Positions 15,159-22,904 of a DNA stretch of 39,659 bases are shown one piece after another. The position numbers and the translations under genes were made by a program. The notes below the pieces were generated by a model. The model had not been told where the DNA came from. It did no database searches and saw only the letters and a program-made list of their open reading frames with translations. The stretch covers positions 1 to 39,659 of the forward strand of contig JAADGH010000098.1 in NCBI GenBank assembly GCA_013152475.1, in the 5' to 3' direction. Position 1 is the first letter of the stretch. Each line of letters begins with the position of its first letter. Source of the DNA: Planctomycetota bacterium (GTDB lineage: Bacteria > Planctomycetota > Brocadiia > JAADGH01).

Positions 15159-16829
15159 CTACTTCGCGTTCGACAGGATCTCGTAATACTTCTCGATCTG
15201 GTCCTCGTAGCCTGCCGGGGCGTTCTCGCCCTTGGCCTGGATCATCTCATCCTGCAGGAAGTTTGGCAGGCCCACGCTCCGGTCCTTTTTGATGGCGATC
15301 TCGCCCTTGAGAAAGGACTGCGAACCTTTCAGCCCTTTGAGCAGGATGTTCTTCTTTCGCGTCACGTAGCGATACCGCCCGCTCTTCAGATCGTCCTCCA
15401 CGCCCTTCATTATCTGAATGGTCTTGTCGAGCGTATCGGTGGGGTAGTTCATCACCTTGAAGCCCATGCGGAGCCGTTCCGCCTTGTTGCGCAGGTCCGC
15501 CTGGCGGCCGGCCAGGGCCCCCATCTTCTGCGACACGTCGGGCGGTACCGGACCTTCGAGGCCCTCGCCCCCGGCGCCGCTGATCTTGCCCCCTCCCGTC
15601 GCGCCGCCGGTGGGGTCGGTGCTTGTGTCGTTCACGACACCTTTTTCGAAGGCGTCCGGCGTCAGGCGGGACGGCGTCCTTCGGCCGCCCTTGCCGACAG
15701 CGCTATCCCCAACAAACTCACCGGACGATTTTCCGCTGCGCCCCTCGCCGCTGCGCCCCCCGATCTCGCTGTTGTTCGGGAGCGTGTTGCCCGTCACACC
15801 CTGGGCGCTCATGTTGCTGATGGGGCCGTCGGCCGTGCCCCAGCCCGCGCCCTTGTCGAGCGAGTCGGCCCAACTGCTGGACACGTCCTCGGCGTCCTCG
15901 AAGAGGTCATCCTCCTCCTCGATCAGGTCGCCGATCAGGTCCTCCAGCTCCGACGGCAGCTCGGCCATGGGCGTTTCGTAGTCCTGCAGCGGCTCCTCCA
16001 TGGACCACTTCGTCCGGTCCGGCTCGTCCAAGAGCCACTTCTCGATGTGCGTCGTCATCGTTTCCGCCAGCTCGGCCCCGGACTGCTCCGCGGCGACGGC
16101 GATTTCCGTCGCCTTCTTCGACAGCGCCCCCTCGGCGATCTCGACCTCGCTGTAGATTTCGTTCAGCTCCTTCAGAAGCTGCGGGTTCGAGAAGTCCTGC
16201 TCCGGCACCTTGCTCAGGTCGCTGTGGGCCTCCTTGAGGAACGTCTCCCACTTGTCCTCGATGCCTTCGAGCTGCTTCAGCTTCTGCTCGTCATCCGGGG
16301 TGAAGTCATCCACCGGCGTTTTCGTCAGGTCCTCCGTGGCGTCGATGACCTTCTTTTGATCCTCGAGGAATTCCTTCAGTTTGTCGCGTAGGTCCTTCAG
16401 CTTCTCCTCCACATCGTTGGGCAGGTCGTACCCTTCGACCTCCTTCTTTTCCCCTTTCGCCTTCTCTTCCAGTTCGGAGATCACGCCGAGGATCTTCTCG
16501 AGTATCTCGATGGCCTTGTCCTGGGATTTTGTCAGGGCCACGATGAGATGCCTGGCGCGCTCCGTGTCCTTCACCATGCCCAGGCCTTCGATCGCCTGGA
16601 TGGCCGCAACCATCTCGTTCCCCGACAGGCCGTAGAGGATGTCGCGGATCTTCTTCTCTGTGGTGTTCTTCACGTCCATCTCGGCGGCGATATTGAGGAC
16701 GGCCTTGCGGATGGCAAGCTGTCGCTGCTTCAGGTCGCCCAGCGCCTTCGATGAGTCGGCATAGACAAAACCCGGCATGAGGAAAAGCACCAACACCGCC
16801 CAGACGGAAAGCGCCTTCATCACTCTCAT
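15159..16829 (-). CDS. Exported coiled-coil protein paired with a DUF4175-type protein
   Basis: 556 residues with an N-terminal signal peptide (about 1-24, KALSVWAVLVLFLMPGFVYA). Residues about 25-250 are charged, heptad-rich helices (EEKLKDLRDKLKEFLEDQKK). Residues about 300-440 are acidic and then glycine/serine-rich and probably disordered (DLIEEEDDLFEDAED, GGATGGGKISGAGGEG). Residues about 445-556 return to helix (GRQADLRNKAERLRMGF). I recognise no catalytic domain. The start overlaps the stop of the upstream DUF4175 gene by 4 bp, so the two are probably partners in the periplasm or at the membrane. I have the impression that similar pairs occur in planctomycetes; this is memory only. Confidence 0.75.
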   Translation of the reverse strand: MRVMKALSVWAVLVLFLMPGFVYADSSKALGDLKQRQLAIRKAVLNIAAEMDVKNTTEKKIRDILYGLSGNEMVAAIQAIEGLGMVKDTERARHLIVALTKSQDKAIEILEKILGVISELEEKAKGEKKEVEGYDLPNDVEEKLKDLRDKLKEFLEDQKKVIDATEDLTKTPVDDFTPDDEQKLKQLEGIEDKWETFLKEAHSDLSKVPEQDFSNPQLLKELNEIYSEVEIAEGALSKKATEIAVAAEQSGAELAETMTTHIEKWLLDEPDRTKWSMEEPLQDYETPMAELPSELEDLIGDLIEEEDDLFEDAEDVSSSWADSLDKGAGWGTADGPISNMSAQGVTGNTLPNNSEIGGRSGEGRSGKSSGEFVGDSAVGKGGRRTPSRLTPDAFEKGVVNDTSTDPTGGATGGGKISGAGGEGLEGPVPPDVSQKMGALAGRQADLRNKAERLRMGFKVMNYPTDTLDKTIQIMKGVEDDLKSGRYRYVTRKKNILLKGLKGSQSFLKGEIAIKKDRSVGLPNFLQDEMIQAKGENAPAGYEDQIEKYYEILSNAK

Positions 16830-18478
16830 TTCTTCTTCCCTCCGGCAGGGGCGCCGAGCAGTTTGCCCGCCTGCTGCCGCGCGTCCCGCTGCTGCTTGAG
16901 GACCTCCTGGAGCTTTTTCTCCCAGAGTTTGTACTTCGCCGTCTGATCCCGCCGCTGCTGCTCGATGTCGATCAGCTTGACGATAAACTTGTCGGACGTT
17001 GCCGTGTTCGGCCCCGGGTCGGGGCGCGTATCCACCATTTCGACCCAGTAGGTCAGCTCGTCGCCGGCCTTGAACTTCTCTTTCGGAAACGGCCAGGCAT
17101 ACGTGATCGACACATTTTTCGGGTCGGCGAAATCCGCCCAGTTTGCGACCTCCGTCTCCTCGGCCGTCTTGCCCTTCTTCATCAGGAGGCGAGCCCCGGC
17201 AATGCCGAAGTCATCCGTCCCCCGCACCACGATCTGCATCTTCCCGCCCAGGGGCGCCTCGCTGTCCTTGCCGGGCTCGTGGATCACCACCGTCGGCTTC
17301 CCGTCCGGCAGCGCCGTAACGAAGCGCTCCACGGGATCCTCGTTCCTATATCCGTTCTTGTCGGTCAGATGAATCCGGTACCCATAGTCCCGGTCAACCG
17401 TCAGCCCGCCCGTCAGGATCGTCTGGGCCACGCCCACGGTGAGCTCCTTTGTCTTCCCCCCGGTGACCTCGACCGTTCCCTCCCGCAGGTCTTTCGTCGC
17501 CTCGATTCGGAGCTGGACCTTCGTCCCTTTCACCGCCTGAATCGCCCCGTCGGAGTTTTCCACCTCGACCGGCTCCAGACCGGTGTATTTCGGGAACCGG
17601 TAGCTCAGCCCGATCCGCTTCACCGACGGGCGACGGACGATCGTGACTGTGTATTTCCGTGACTCCGTGCCTCCGATCTCCACATAATACCGGAGCGATG
17701 ACCGAACCCCCGGCATCGTATAGGAATACACGCCCCCCCCCTCCGGCGACAACGGATACCCCCTCTTCCGCCCGTCCTTGGGCGTGAAAAAGACAAAGGC
17801 GTCGTATTCCTCGCCGCCCTTGCCGGCGATTTTCGCCTTGATCGTCAGATCGCTGCCGGCGAGCAACTCGCAGTCCCCCGGCTCGACCTTGCCCAGAGCC
17901 ACCCGGCCCATAGCCGGGATGTCCGACGTCGGCGCAAGGATTCGAGACAGAGCGTTCCGGAACCGCGCCGGCGATGCGGCAAAGAAAACCATCAGCGCGA
18001 GACCGAGCGCGCCGACAATTGCCCCGCGCTTGATACATCGGGATCGATCGACGCACGCATCGAAGTCAATCCCCGCCACGCCCTGCGCCGCCTCGATCAT
18101 CACCTCGCCCACCATGGACCGAGACTGGGCGAGGGGATCCTTTCCGAGACGGACAGTGTTGATGACCCGATTGCTCGTCTCCGGAAAGGCGGCTTCGATC
18201 TTTAGAGCCACTTCCTCATCGCTGGGGATAGCGAGGATCGGCTTGAAGACATAGACCACGACCGCCCATGCGCCTACCCCCACCAGAATAACAAAAAAGG
18301 CAATCCGAATCCACGCGGAAAAGTGAAAGAGACTCTCCAGGAGGACGAGCGGGAGGACCAGGGCAAAGAGGAGAAGGAGAAACGTCAGGAGGCCTTCGGT
18401 GATGGAGGTGTTGCGCCAGAGCCGTTTTGTTCTTCGGATTTGGAAAAGGATTTGATCATGGCTCTCGGAGCGCCACAT
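16826..18478 (-). CDS. DUF4175-type multi-domain membrane protein
   Basis: 550 residues. Two hydrophobic helices near the N terminus (about 28-50 and 55-78, then VYVFKPILAIP) and a third near 150-170 (GAIVGALGLALMVFFAA) anchor it. The rest is a long extracytoplasmic beta-rich part with repeated Ig-like units (YYVEIGGTESRKYTVTIV, GLSYRFPKYTGLEP, DKNGYRNEDPVERF, MQIVVRGTDDFGI). The C terminus is a coiled coil with a Lys-rich tail (KYKLWEKKLQEVLKQQRD). This organisation fits the DUF4175 family of bacterial membrane proteins, whose function is unknown. It lies 9 nt after the L,D-transpeptidase gene and overlaps the coiled-coil gene, suggesting a cell-envelope role. Confidence 0.75.
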   Translation of the reverse strand: MWRSESHDQILFQIRRTKRLWRNTSITEGLLTFLLLLFALVLPLVLLESLFHFSAWIRIAFFVILVGVGAWAVVVYVFKPILAIPSDEEVALKIEAAFPETSNRVINTVRLGKDPLAQSRSMVGEVMIEAAQGVAGIDFDACVDRSRCIKRGAIVGALGLALMVFFAASPARFRNALSRILAPTSDIPAMGRVALGKVEPGDCELLAGSDLTIKAKIAGKGGEEYDAFVFFTPKDGRKRGYPLSPEGGGVYSYTMPGVRSSLRYYVEIGGTESRKYTVTIVRRPSVKRIGLSYRFPKYTGLEPVEVENSDGAIQAVKGTKVQLRIEATKDLREGTVEVTGGKTKELTVGVAQTILTGGLTVDRDYGYRIHLTDKNGYRNEDPVERFVTALPDGKPTVVIHEPGKDSEAPLGGKMQIVVRGTDDFGIAGARLLMKKGKTAEETEVANWADFADPKNVSITYAWPFPKEKFKAGDELTYWVEMVDTRPDPGPNTATSDKFIVKLIDIEQQRRDQTAKYKLWEKKLQEVLKQQRDARQQAGKLLGAPAGGKKK

Positions 18479-18487
18479 TCCTGCCCT

Positions 18488-19483
18488 CTATTCTCGGATC
18501 ACGACCTCCGTGCCCCGGGGCACGGCGTCGAAGAGATCCTCAATATCCTTGTTGTTCATGCAGATGCAGCCGTTGGACTCGGCCTTGCCGATCCGCTCGG
18601 GAAGGGTTGTTCCATGAATGCCGTACCCCGCGTGCTTCGCTGTTTCCTCGAACCCCATCCATCGGGTGCCGAGGATGTTCTTTTCGTCTCCAAAGGGGTA
18701 CTTCTTGCCGTCGGGCGCATACCACGGCGGCTTCTTGATCTTGGTCTTGATGACGAACGTTCCCACAGGCGTTTTGTTGTTCTTCCCGATGCCCACGGGG
18801 TAGTCCTTTAGATACCGGTTGTTCTGGAGGACATAGAGCCGAAAATCGCTCTTGTCCACCAGCAGCTTGATTCGCCCCTTGGGGATTTTCAGGCGCTCGC
18901 GCGCACGAATCGAGCTCTTCTTCTTGTTGTTTGCCCACCGAATGAGGCCCGGTGTTGTGCTGAACTTCCTCGATATCCCATAGAGCGAATCGCCCGCCTG
19001 AACGACGTAGAATTCAGCTTCCTCCTCGCAGTCGCGAGAGAAGAACAGCTTCTCGTTGAGTTTGATCAGCGCATTGCGCGCCGCATCACGCTCCGCGTCC
19101 GAGGTTGCCGTGAGCAGCTTCCGCGTGAGCTTGCCCCACGCCTCCAGCTTGTTCCCGTTCTTTAGCATCTCCTCGATTTCGCTCACCGACTCCTTCGGCG
19201 CCTTCTCGATGTCCGGCGTCTTGACGCCGGTGGCGATGGACGCGGCGGAGTCGCTCACCTTGACGGGGGGCTGTTTCTCCTCGCCGGTTTCCGGGGCGGG
19301 CTCTTGCTTTTTCCCTTTGGACGCGGCGATGACCTTGGCGACATCGGGGGGAAGGCGGGTCCCTTCGCTGGCCTTTTCCTTCTTTGGCAGCCACTTCTGC
19401 ACCGGTTCCCACTTGGCCAGCTTCTCGCGCGCGAGATAGATCACGATCGCGAGAAAAATGAGAATGACAACGCCTTTTTTCAT
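18488..19483 (-). CDS. LysM and L,D-transpeptidase (YkuD) protein
   Basis: 331 residues. The ATG at 19483 is chosen because gagg lies 8 nt upstream and a membrane anchor then opens the protein (MKKGVVILIFLAIVIYLA). A Pro/Lys-rich linker leads to a LysM domain (about 175-220, YVVQAGDSLYGISRKF) and a C-terminal YkuD catalytic domain (about 225-330). The catalytic residues are His290 (GYGIHGT) and Cys306 in SNGCICM, with the expected KTPVGTF strand. L,D-transpeptidases form 3-3 cross-links in peptidoglycan or attach proteins to it, which implies this organism makes peptidoglycan. A strong sigma-70-type promoter lies at 19559-19587, making it the first gene of its operon. Confidence 0.92.
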   Translation of the reverse strand: MKKGVVILIFLAIVIYLAREKLAKWEPVQKWLPKKEKASEGTRLPPDVAKVIAASKGKKQEPAPETGEEKQPPVKVSDSAASIATGVKTPDIEKAPKESVSEIEEMLKNGNKLEAWGKLTRKLLTATSDAERDAARNALIKLNEKLFFSRDCEEEAEFYVVQAGDSLYGISRKFSTTPGLIRWANNKKKSSIRARERLKIPKGRIKLLVDKSDFRLYVLQNNRYLKDYPVGIGKNNKTPVGTFVIKTKIKKPPWYAPDGKKYPFGDEKNILGTRWMGFEETAKHAGYGIHGTTLPERIGKAESNGCICMNNKDIEDLFDAVPRGTEVVIRE

Positions 19484-19534
19484 AATACGATCCTCATGCC
19501 ACAGTGGTGGTGGTGGAAAACACCCATGCGCGCA

Positions 19535-19547
19535 GGGAACGATTCCC
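19535..19547 (-). other. Small hairpin in the L,D-transpeptidase mRNA leader
   Basis: gggaa-cga-ttccc is a perfect 5-bp hairpin a few nucleotides after the predicted transcription start. A CCA-repeat tract (revcomp of 19504-19516) follows, before the gagg ribosome binding site. It may stabilise the 5' end of the mRNA. No known riboswitch is evident. Confidence 0.3.
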
Positions 19548-19558
19548 ATTTTGTTTTG

Positions 19559-19587
19559 ATTTTACCACGCCATCCGCTCATTGTCAA
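19559..19587 (-). promoter_or_regulatory. Sigma-70 promoter for the L,D-transpeptidase operon
   Basis: On the minus strand the -35 box is TTGACA (19587-19582), the spacer is exactly 17 nt, and the -10 box is TAAAAT (19564-19559). This leaves a leader of about 70 nt before the ATG at 19483. It stands back to back with the STAS gene promoter, about 70 nt away on the other strand. Confidence 0.8.
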
Positions 19588-19656
19588 TCCCAACCGACCG
19601 AGGAGTTTCCCCAGGACACCGCCCGGGTTATGGGGACACTCCTGTTACATTCTGTC

Positions 19657-19685
19657 TTGAAAGCCGATTCCCGTCCCGGTATGAT
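19657..19685 (+). promoter_or_regulatory. Sigma-70 promoter for the STAS gene
   Basis: TTGAAA (19657-19662), a 17-nt spacer, and TATGAT (19680-19685). Transcription would start near 19692, leaving about 40 nt before the ATG at 19734. Confidence 0.75.
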
Positions 19686-19733
19686 TCCGGGGTCGAGTTG
19701 ACTCTATGCCGGGAGGTCTATCCGGAGGCAACC

Positions 19734-20099
19734 ATGAACAGTCGCGCCGGCGCGATTGCGGTGGAGGCGGAAGGCGATGTCACGATCGTGCACTTCCGCG
19801 AGAACCAAGTGAAAGGAGAGGAATATACAAGACTTGCCTCCGATGAGCTCAAGAAGCTTGTCATTGAAGCCGGGGGCAAAGTAATCGTCTCTCTCGGCAA
19901 CGTCCGGTTTATCTCCAGCGCCGGTATGTCTACGCTGCTCCTGTTCAGCCGGCTGCTTCGGTCGGTGCAGGGGCAACTGAAGCTCTGCGATATTCAGCCG
20001 CTGGTGCGGCAGGTTTTCGTTGCGGGGGGGTTCTCGGACGTCTTCGATATCCACGACACAAAAGCGGATGCCTTGGCGGCATTCGCACAGGAGGCCTAA
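19734..20099 (+). CDS. STAS-domain protein, anti-sigma factor antagonist type
   Basis: 121 residues. The ATG at 19734 follows ggagg with good spacing; longer readings would start upstream of the promoter. It is a single STAS domain of SpoIIAA/RsbV size: alternating strands and helices (GDVTIVHF, KVIVSLGNVRFISSAGMSTLL) with the phosphorylatable serine region at 61-62. Such proteins bind anti-sigma kinases when unphosphorylated and release sigma factors. No kinase or sigma gene is adjacent, so the partner is elsewhere. It has its own promoter and is followed by a second promoter for the next gene. Confidence 0.88.
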   Translation: MNSRAGAIAVEAEGDVTIVHFRENQVKGEEYTRLASDELKKLVIEAGGKVIVSLGNVRFISSAGMSTLLLFSRLLRSVQGQLKLCDIQPLVRQVFVAGGFSDVFDIHDTKADALAAFAQEA

Positions 20100-20158
20100 G
20101 GCGTCTTGGGGCCCCTGCGCGCCGATGCCATCCTGCCGAAACTCCTCGGAGCGACCCC

Positions 20159-20188
20159 TTGACAACCGGGCACGATCCCTGCTAATGT
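20159..20188 (+). promoter_or_regulatory. Sigma-70 promoter for the TerB-like/HNH-like gene
   Basis: A consensus TTGACA (20159-20164), an 18-nt spacer, and TAATGT (20183-20188). The expected transcription start near 20195 rules out translation from the GTG or ATG codons at and just after 20187 and supports the later start at 20256. Confidence 0.7.
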
Positions 20189-20255
20189 GGTGCATGTCGT
20201 GCTGTGTGGGGGGGGCGCGCGGCTGGGCCTGTTTCTCTCGGAGGAAATGGCCGGT

Positions 20256-21590
20256 ATGCCTGTTCCTGTCATCATCGGCGTAATTATCGTGGCCGCTGTT
20301 GCGGCCATTGTCGTGATCCTCGCCCATGCCTCGCGCAAGCGCCGGCGCATGATCCGGGAGACCGTCCTCAGGGAGCTCCGCCGAAAATCCCTCGAAACGT
20401 TCAACCTGGACGGGTGCGCGCGGGACATGGAGGTCCCGCTTGGCGAGGCAAAGGCCGTCGCTCGAGATATCTACCGGGACTTCTACCAGAAGTGCGCATC
20501 CGACGGCGTGCTGACCGAGGCCGAGCGAAACGATCTCGCCCTCCTGGCCGACCGCTTCGGCATGAACGAGATCGAGGTGCGTCATATCGAGCAGCGCATC
20601 TCCGAGGGGCTCTATCGCCCTCTCTTGGGCGGCCAGGCGAGCGCTGTGGCCCTGCCCGACTCCGATCTGCGCTCCCTGCAGGCCCTGCGCAACAGTCTTC
20701 GCCTCCCGGGGCGCGGGGCCGTCCAGGCGCTGGAACGGCGGGCCGTCGAGGTCTATCGAAAGACCTTCAGCGACTTCGCCAGCGATGGAATCCTGGAGGA
20801 CCAGGAGATCGAAAAGCTCCAATCCCTCGCCGACGAGGTCGGCCTGGATCAGGAGCAGGCCCTCGAGGTTATCAAGGAGGACGCCCTGCGTTTGATCGCT
20901 CGGGTCTACGCCTTCGCTCGCCAGGACCGGGTGCTCACGGAGGGTGAGGAGGAGGAAATCCAGCGGCTACAGAAGGTGCTGAACATCAAGGACGAGGAAA
21001 TCGCCCACATCAAAGACGAGACCGCGATGCTCCGCCGCGGCATGGAGGTGCGGCGGGGAAAACTCCCCTCGGCGGAATCACCCATTCCCCTCCCGGGCGA
21101 CCAGGCGTGCCACTGGGTTGGCAAATGCACCTGCAAGTCCGAGGGGGAGACGGTGCAGGGGAAGCTCGTTGTCGGACACGAGCAGTTGTTTTTTGCATCG
21201 GGCGACAACGCGGACTTTGATGTCCCGTATGACAGCATCAAGAACGTTGTCGAGCTGCCCGATGGGGTGCGGATCGAATGCACTCGCGACAAGGGCAGCG
21301 GGGACTATTCGATTGGGGAGGCCGGCATCGTCATCGAGATGCTGCTTCATCTCGCGGAGAGCCACGGCGTGAGCGTGGAGAAGTTCGAGGCCGAGGCCGC
21401 CCGCGATATCCCCCATCACGTGAAGCTGAAGGTCTGGGACCGCGACTTCGCCCGGTGTACGAGTTGTACATCGACCGAGGACATCGAGTTCGAACTGATC
21501 ACGCCCACCTCGGAGGGGGGCGAGGTGGAGGCGGACAACGTGCGGCTCATCTGCAAGCGCTGCCGGGCCAAGCGGCGCAAGAAGGATTAG
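20256..21590 (+). CDS. Membrane-anchored protein with TerB-like repeats, a PH-like domain and a degenerate HNH zinc module
   Basis: 444 residues from ATG 20256; gaggaa ends 9 nt upstream, whereas the ATG at 20247 would be only 2 nt from ggagg. Residues 5-23 are one membrane helix. Three similar helical units follow at about 70-115, 165-207 and 214-256, each with a D-G/R-x-L-T/E-E pattern (ASDGVLTEAERNDLALLA, ASDGILEDQEIEKLQSLA, ARQDRVLTEGEEEEIQRL), which I read as TerB-like repeats. Residues about 287-365 look like a PH/GRAM-type beta barrel (GKLVVGHEQLFF, DVPYDSIKNVV). The C terminus has HNH spacing with Cys401/404 and Cys433/436 kept, but the catalytic DH is replaced by EL (EFELITP), so nuclease activity is unlikely. 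Possibly a membrane stress or metal sensor; that is inference. Confidence 0.7.
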   Translation: MPVPVIIGVIIVAAVAAIVVILAHASRKRRRMIRETVLRELRRKSLETFNLDGCARDMEVPLGEAKAVARDIYRDFYQKCASDGVLTEAERNDLALLADRFGMNEIEVRHIEQRISEGLYRPLLGGQASAVALPDSDLRSLQALRNSLRLPGRGAVQALERRAVEVYRKTFSDFASDGILEDQEIEKLQSLADEVGLDQEQALEVIKEDALRLIARVYAFARQDRVLTEGEEEEIQRLQKVLNIKDEEIAHIKDETAMLRRGMEVRRGKLPSAESPIPLPGDQACHWVGKCTCKSEGETVQGKLVVGHEQLFFASGDNADFDVPYDSIKNVVELPDGVRIECTRDKGSGDYSIGEAGIVIEMLLHLAESHGVSVEKFEAEAARDIPHHVKLKVWDRDFARCTSCTSTEDIEFELITPTSEGGEVEADNVRLICKRCRAKRRKKD

Positions 21591-22435
21591 CCCACCTTCA
21601 CCACTTCCACAAGCAACGCCCAGACGATCAACGCCGCGATGATCGTGACGTACATCCAGATCACGTAGACAAACCACTTCTTCCGCTTGTCCACCGAGGC
21701 AATCGCCACGCGCGCCCCCTGGATCTCCGCCTCGATGCGGCTGATCTCCTGCGCCAGTTGCCCGATCTGCGCATAGATCTGGTTCGCCCCCTCGTCCGGG
21801 ATGTGGAGGGCGTTCACCGTCTCCCCGAGCTCGCGGAAGATCGGCCCCTTGGACCGGTTCAGCGCGGCGAGGGCCTGGTTGAGTTTTCGGACCTTCACCT
21901 TTTGAAGGGCGGTCTCCGCCTTGCGAATGTCCCGGTCCTCCGAGAGGGACTGCTGCTCGATGGCATGGATCGCCTCGCGCCTCTCCGCCTCCTGCTGCTC
22001 GATGGCGCGCAGCCTGTCGTAGATGGGGCTCAGGTCGCGATGATGGAACTGAAGGCGGCAGGCCGCCTTTCCCAGGTTCTCGAACAGGCGGCTCCGGCGC
22101 TGCTTCAGCGACCGGAGGACGCATTTGCCTTTCAGGATTCGGACGGAATATCGAAAGAGCTGGAGCCCGACGCGAAAGGCCTCTTCCAGCCGGATGGTGG
22201 GGGCCGGGAGAGGCTTGGCGCTCGGCCGCGGGTGGGGGTCCTCCGAAGGCTCGGCCCCCATCATGACGAGCGGGACGTCCGGCGAAGCCGTCCCGAGATC
22301 ATGCGCCGAGGGAGCGTCTGCCGGAGGAGGGCCCTGCTCGCCCTGCTTCTGCCACGACCCCAGAGCGAGGCCGCAGTAGTTGCACTTCGACGCATTCTCG
22401 GGGACCTCGTGGCTGCAACCGGGACAGCGTTTCAT
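21587..22435 (-). CDS. Zinc-ribbon, coiled-coil, C-terminally membrane-anchored protein
   Basis: 282 residues. A zinc ribbon opens the protein (Cys4/Cys7 in RCPGC, Cys18/Cys21 in KCNYC). A Pro/Ala-rich linker (about 30-80) follows, then long charged helices with coiled-coil character (about 125-245; RLRAIEQQEAERREAIHAIE, IGQLAQEISRIEAEIQGA). The protein ends in a single membrane helix (about 255-277, WFVYVIWMYVTIIAALIVWALL). The layout suggests a cytoplasmic adaptor anchored by its tail. It lies 16 nt after the lipoprotein gene and is the last gene of the SPFH/P-type ATPase operon. Its stop overlaps the convergent TerB-like gene's stop by 4 bp. The domain order mirrors the zinc-ribbon protein at the other end of the operon. 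Confidence 0.75.
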   Translation of the reverse strand: MKRCPGCSHEVPENASKCNYCGLALGSWQKQGEQGPPPADAPSAHDLGTASPDVPLVMMGAEPSEDPHPRPSAKPLPAPTIRLEEAFRVGLQLFRYSVRILKGKCVLRSLKQRRSRLFENLGKAACRLQFHHRDLSPIYDRLRAIEQQEAERREAIHAIEQQSLSEDRDIRKAETALQKVKVRKLNQALAALNRSKGPIFRELGETVNALHIPDEGANQIYAQIGQLAQEISRIEAEIQGARVAIASVDKRKKWFVYVIWMYVTIIAALIVWALLVEVVKVG

Positions 22436-22451
22436 GCCTTCAAGGGCTCCT

Positions 22452-22904
22452 TCACTCGAACACCTTCGTTCCGTAGGGGATGAGGGGTTTCTTGTACTCC
22501 GCCTCCGTCATATCGGCAATTTTCCACGCCCCGCCGATTTTTTTCAACTGGAAAAACTGAACTTCGTTCCGATCCTCGAACACCCACTCCACCTTCACGC
22601 GGATTGTGCCCTCGTCCAGAGTGGTCTCATCCGAGAAGGCGATCCCCCGCACCGGCTCCGCGCGCCGGCGAAGATAGTCGGCGAACCCGCCTTTCATCTC
22701 GTCCCGGGCCTGCTCCAGTCTCTTCCGCAGACTCGGCGCAAAGCAGTTCAGATACGCCGTCACATTCCCCTTGCGAGAGTAGCGCGACATGTTGCGGATG
22801 CAGTCGATGGCCGCCGTGCCCGCCGACTTGCTCTCGCCGCAGCCGATCAGCCACAGCGCCGCCCAGAGGCCCCAGCCGACGATGATCGCGCGTGTCGGCC
22901 TCAT
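22452..22904 (-). CDS. Lipoprotein, possibly with an NTF2-like fold
   Basis: 150 residues with a lipoprotein signal: a basic start, hydrophobic core (IIVGWGLWAALWLIGC) and lipidation Cys22. The mature part (AIDCIRNMSRYSRKGNVTAYLNCF, then RVKVEWVFEDRNEVQFFQLKKIGGAWKI) has a helix-then-curved-sheet order ending in a GGAWKIADM strand. This is the pattern of NTF2-like and DUF4878-like lipoproteins that follow a small pocket fold; no catalytic residues are visible. It overlaps the HflK-like gene by 4 bp, so it is probably an extracytoplasmic partner of the SPFH complex. Confidence 0.75.
   Translation of the reverse strand: MRPTRAIIVGWGLWAALWLIGCGESKSAGTAAIDCIRNMSRYSRKGNVTAYLNCFAPSLRKRLEQARDEMKGGFADYLRRRAEPVRGIAFSDETTLDEGTIRVKVEWVFEDRNEVQFFQLKKIGGAWKIADMTEAEYKKPLIPYGTKVFE

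Noticed and set aside
20108..20115. ggggcccc palindrome after the STAS gene as a terminator
   Set aside because: Too short, with no loop and no T tract.
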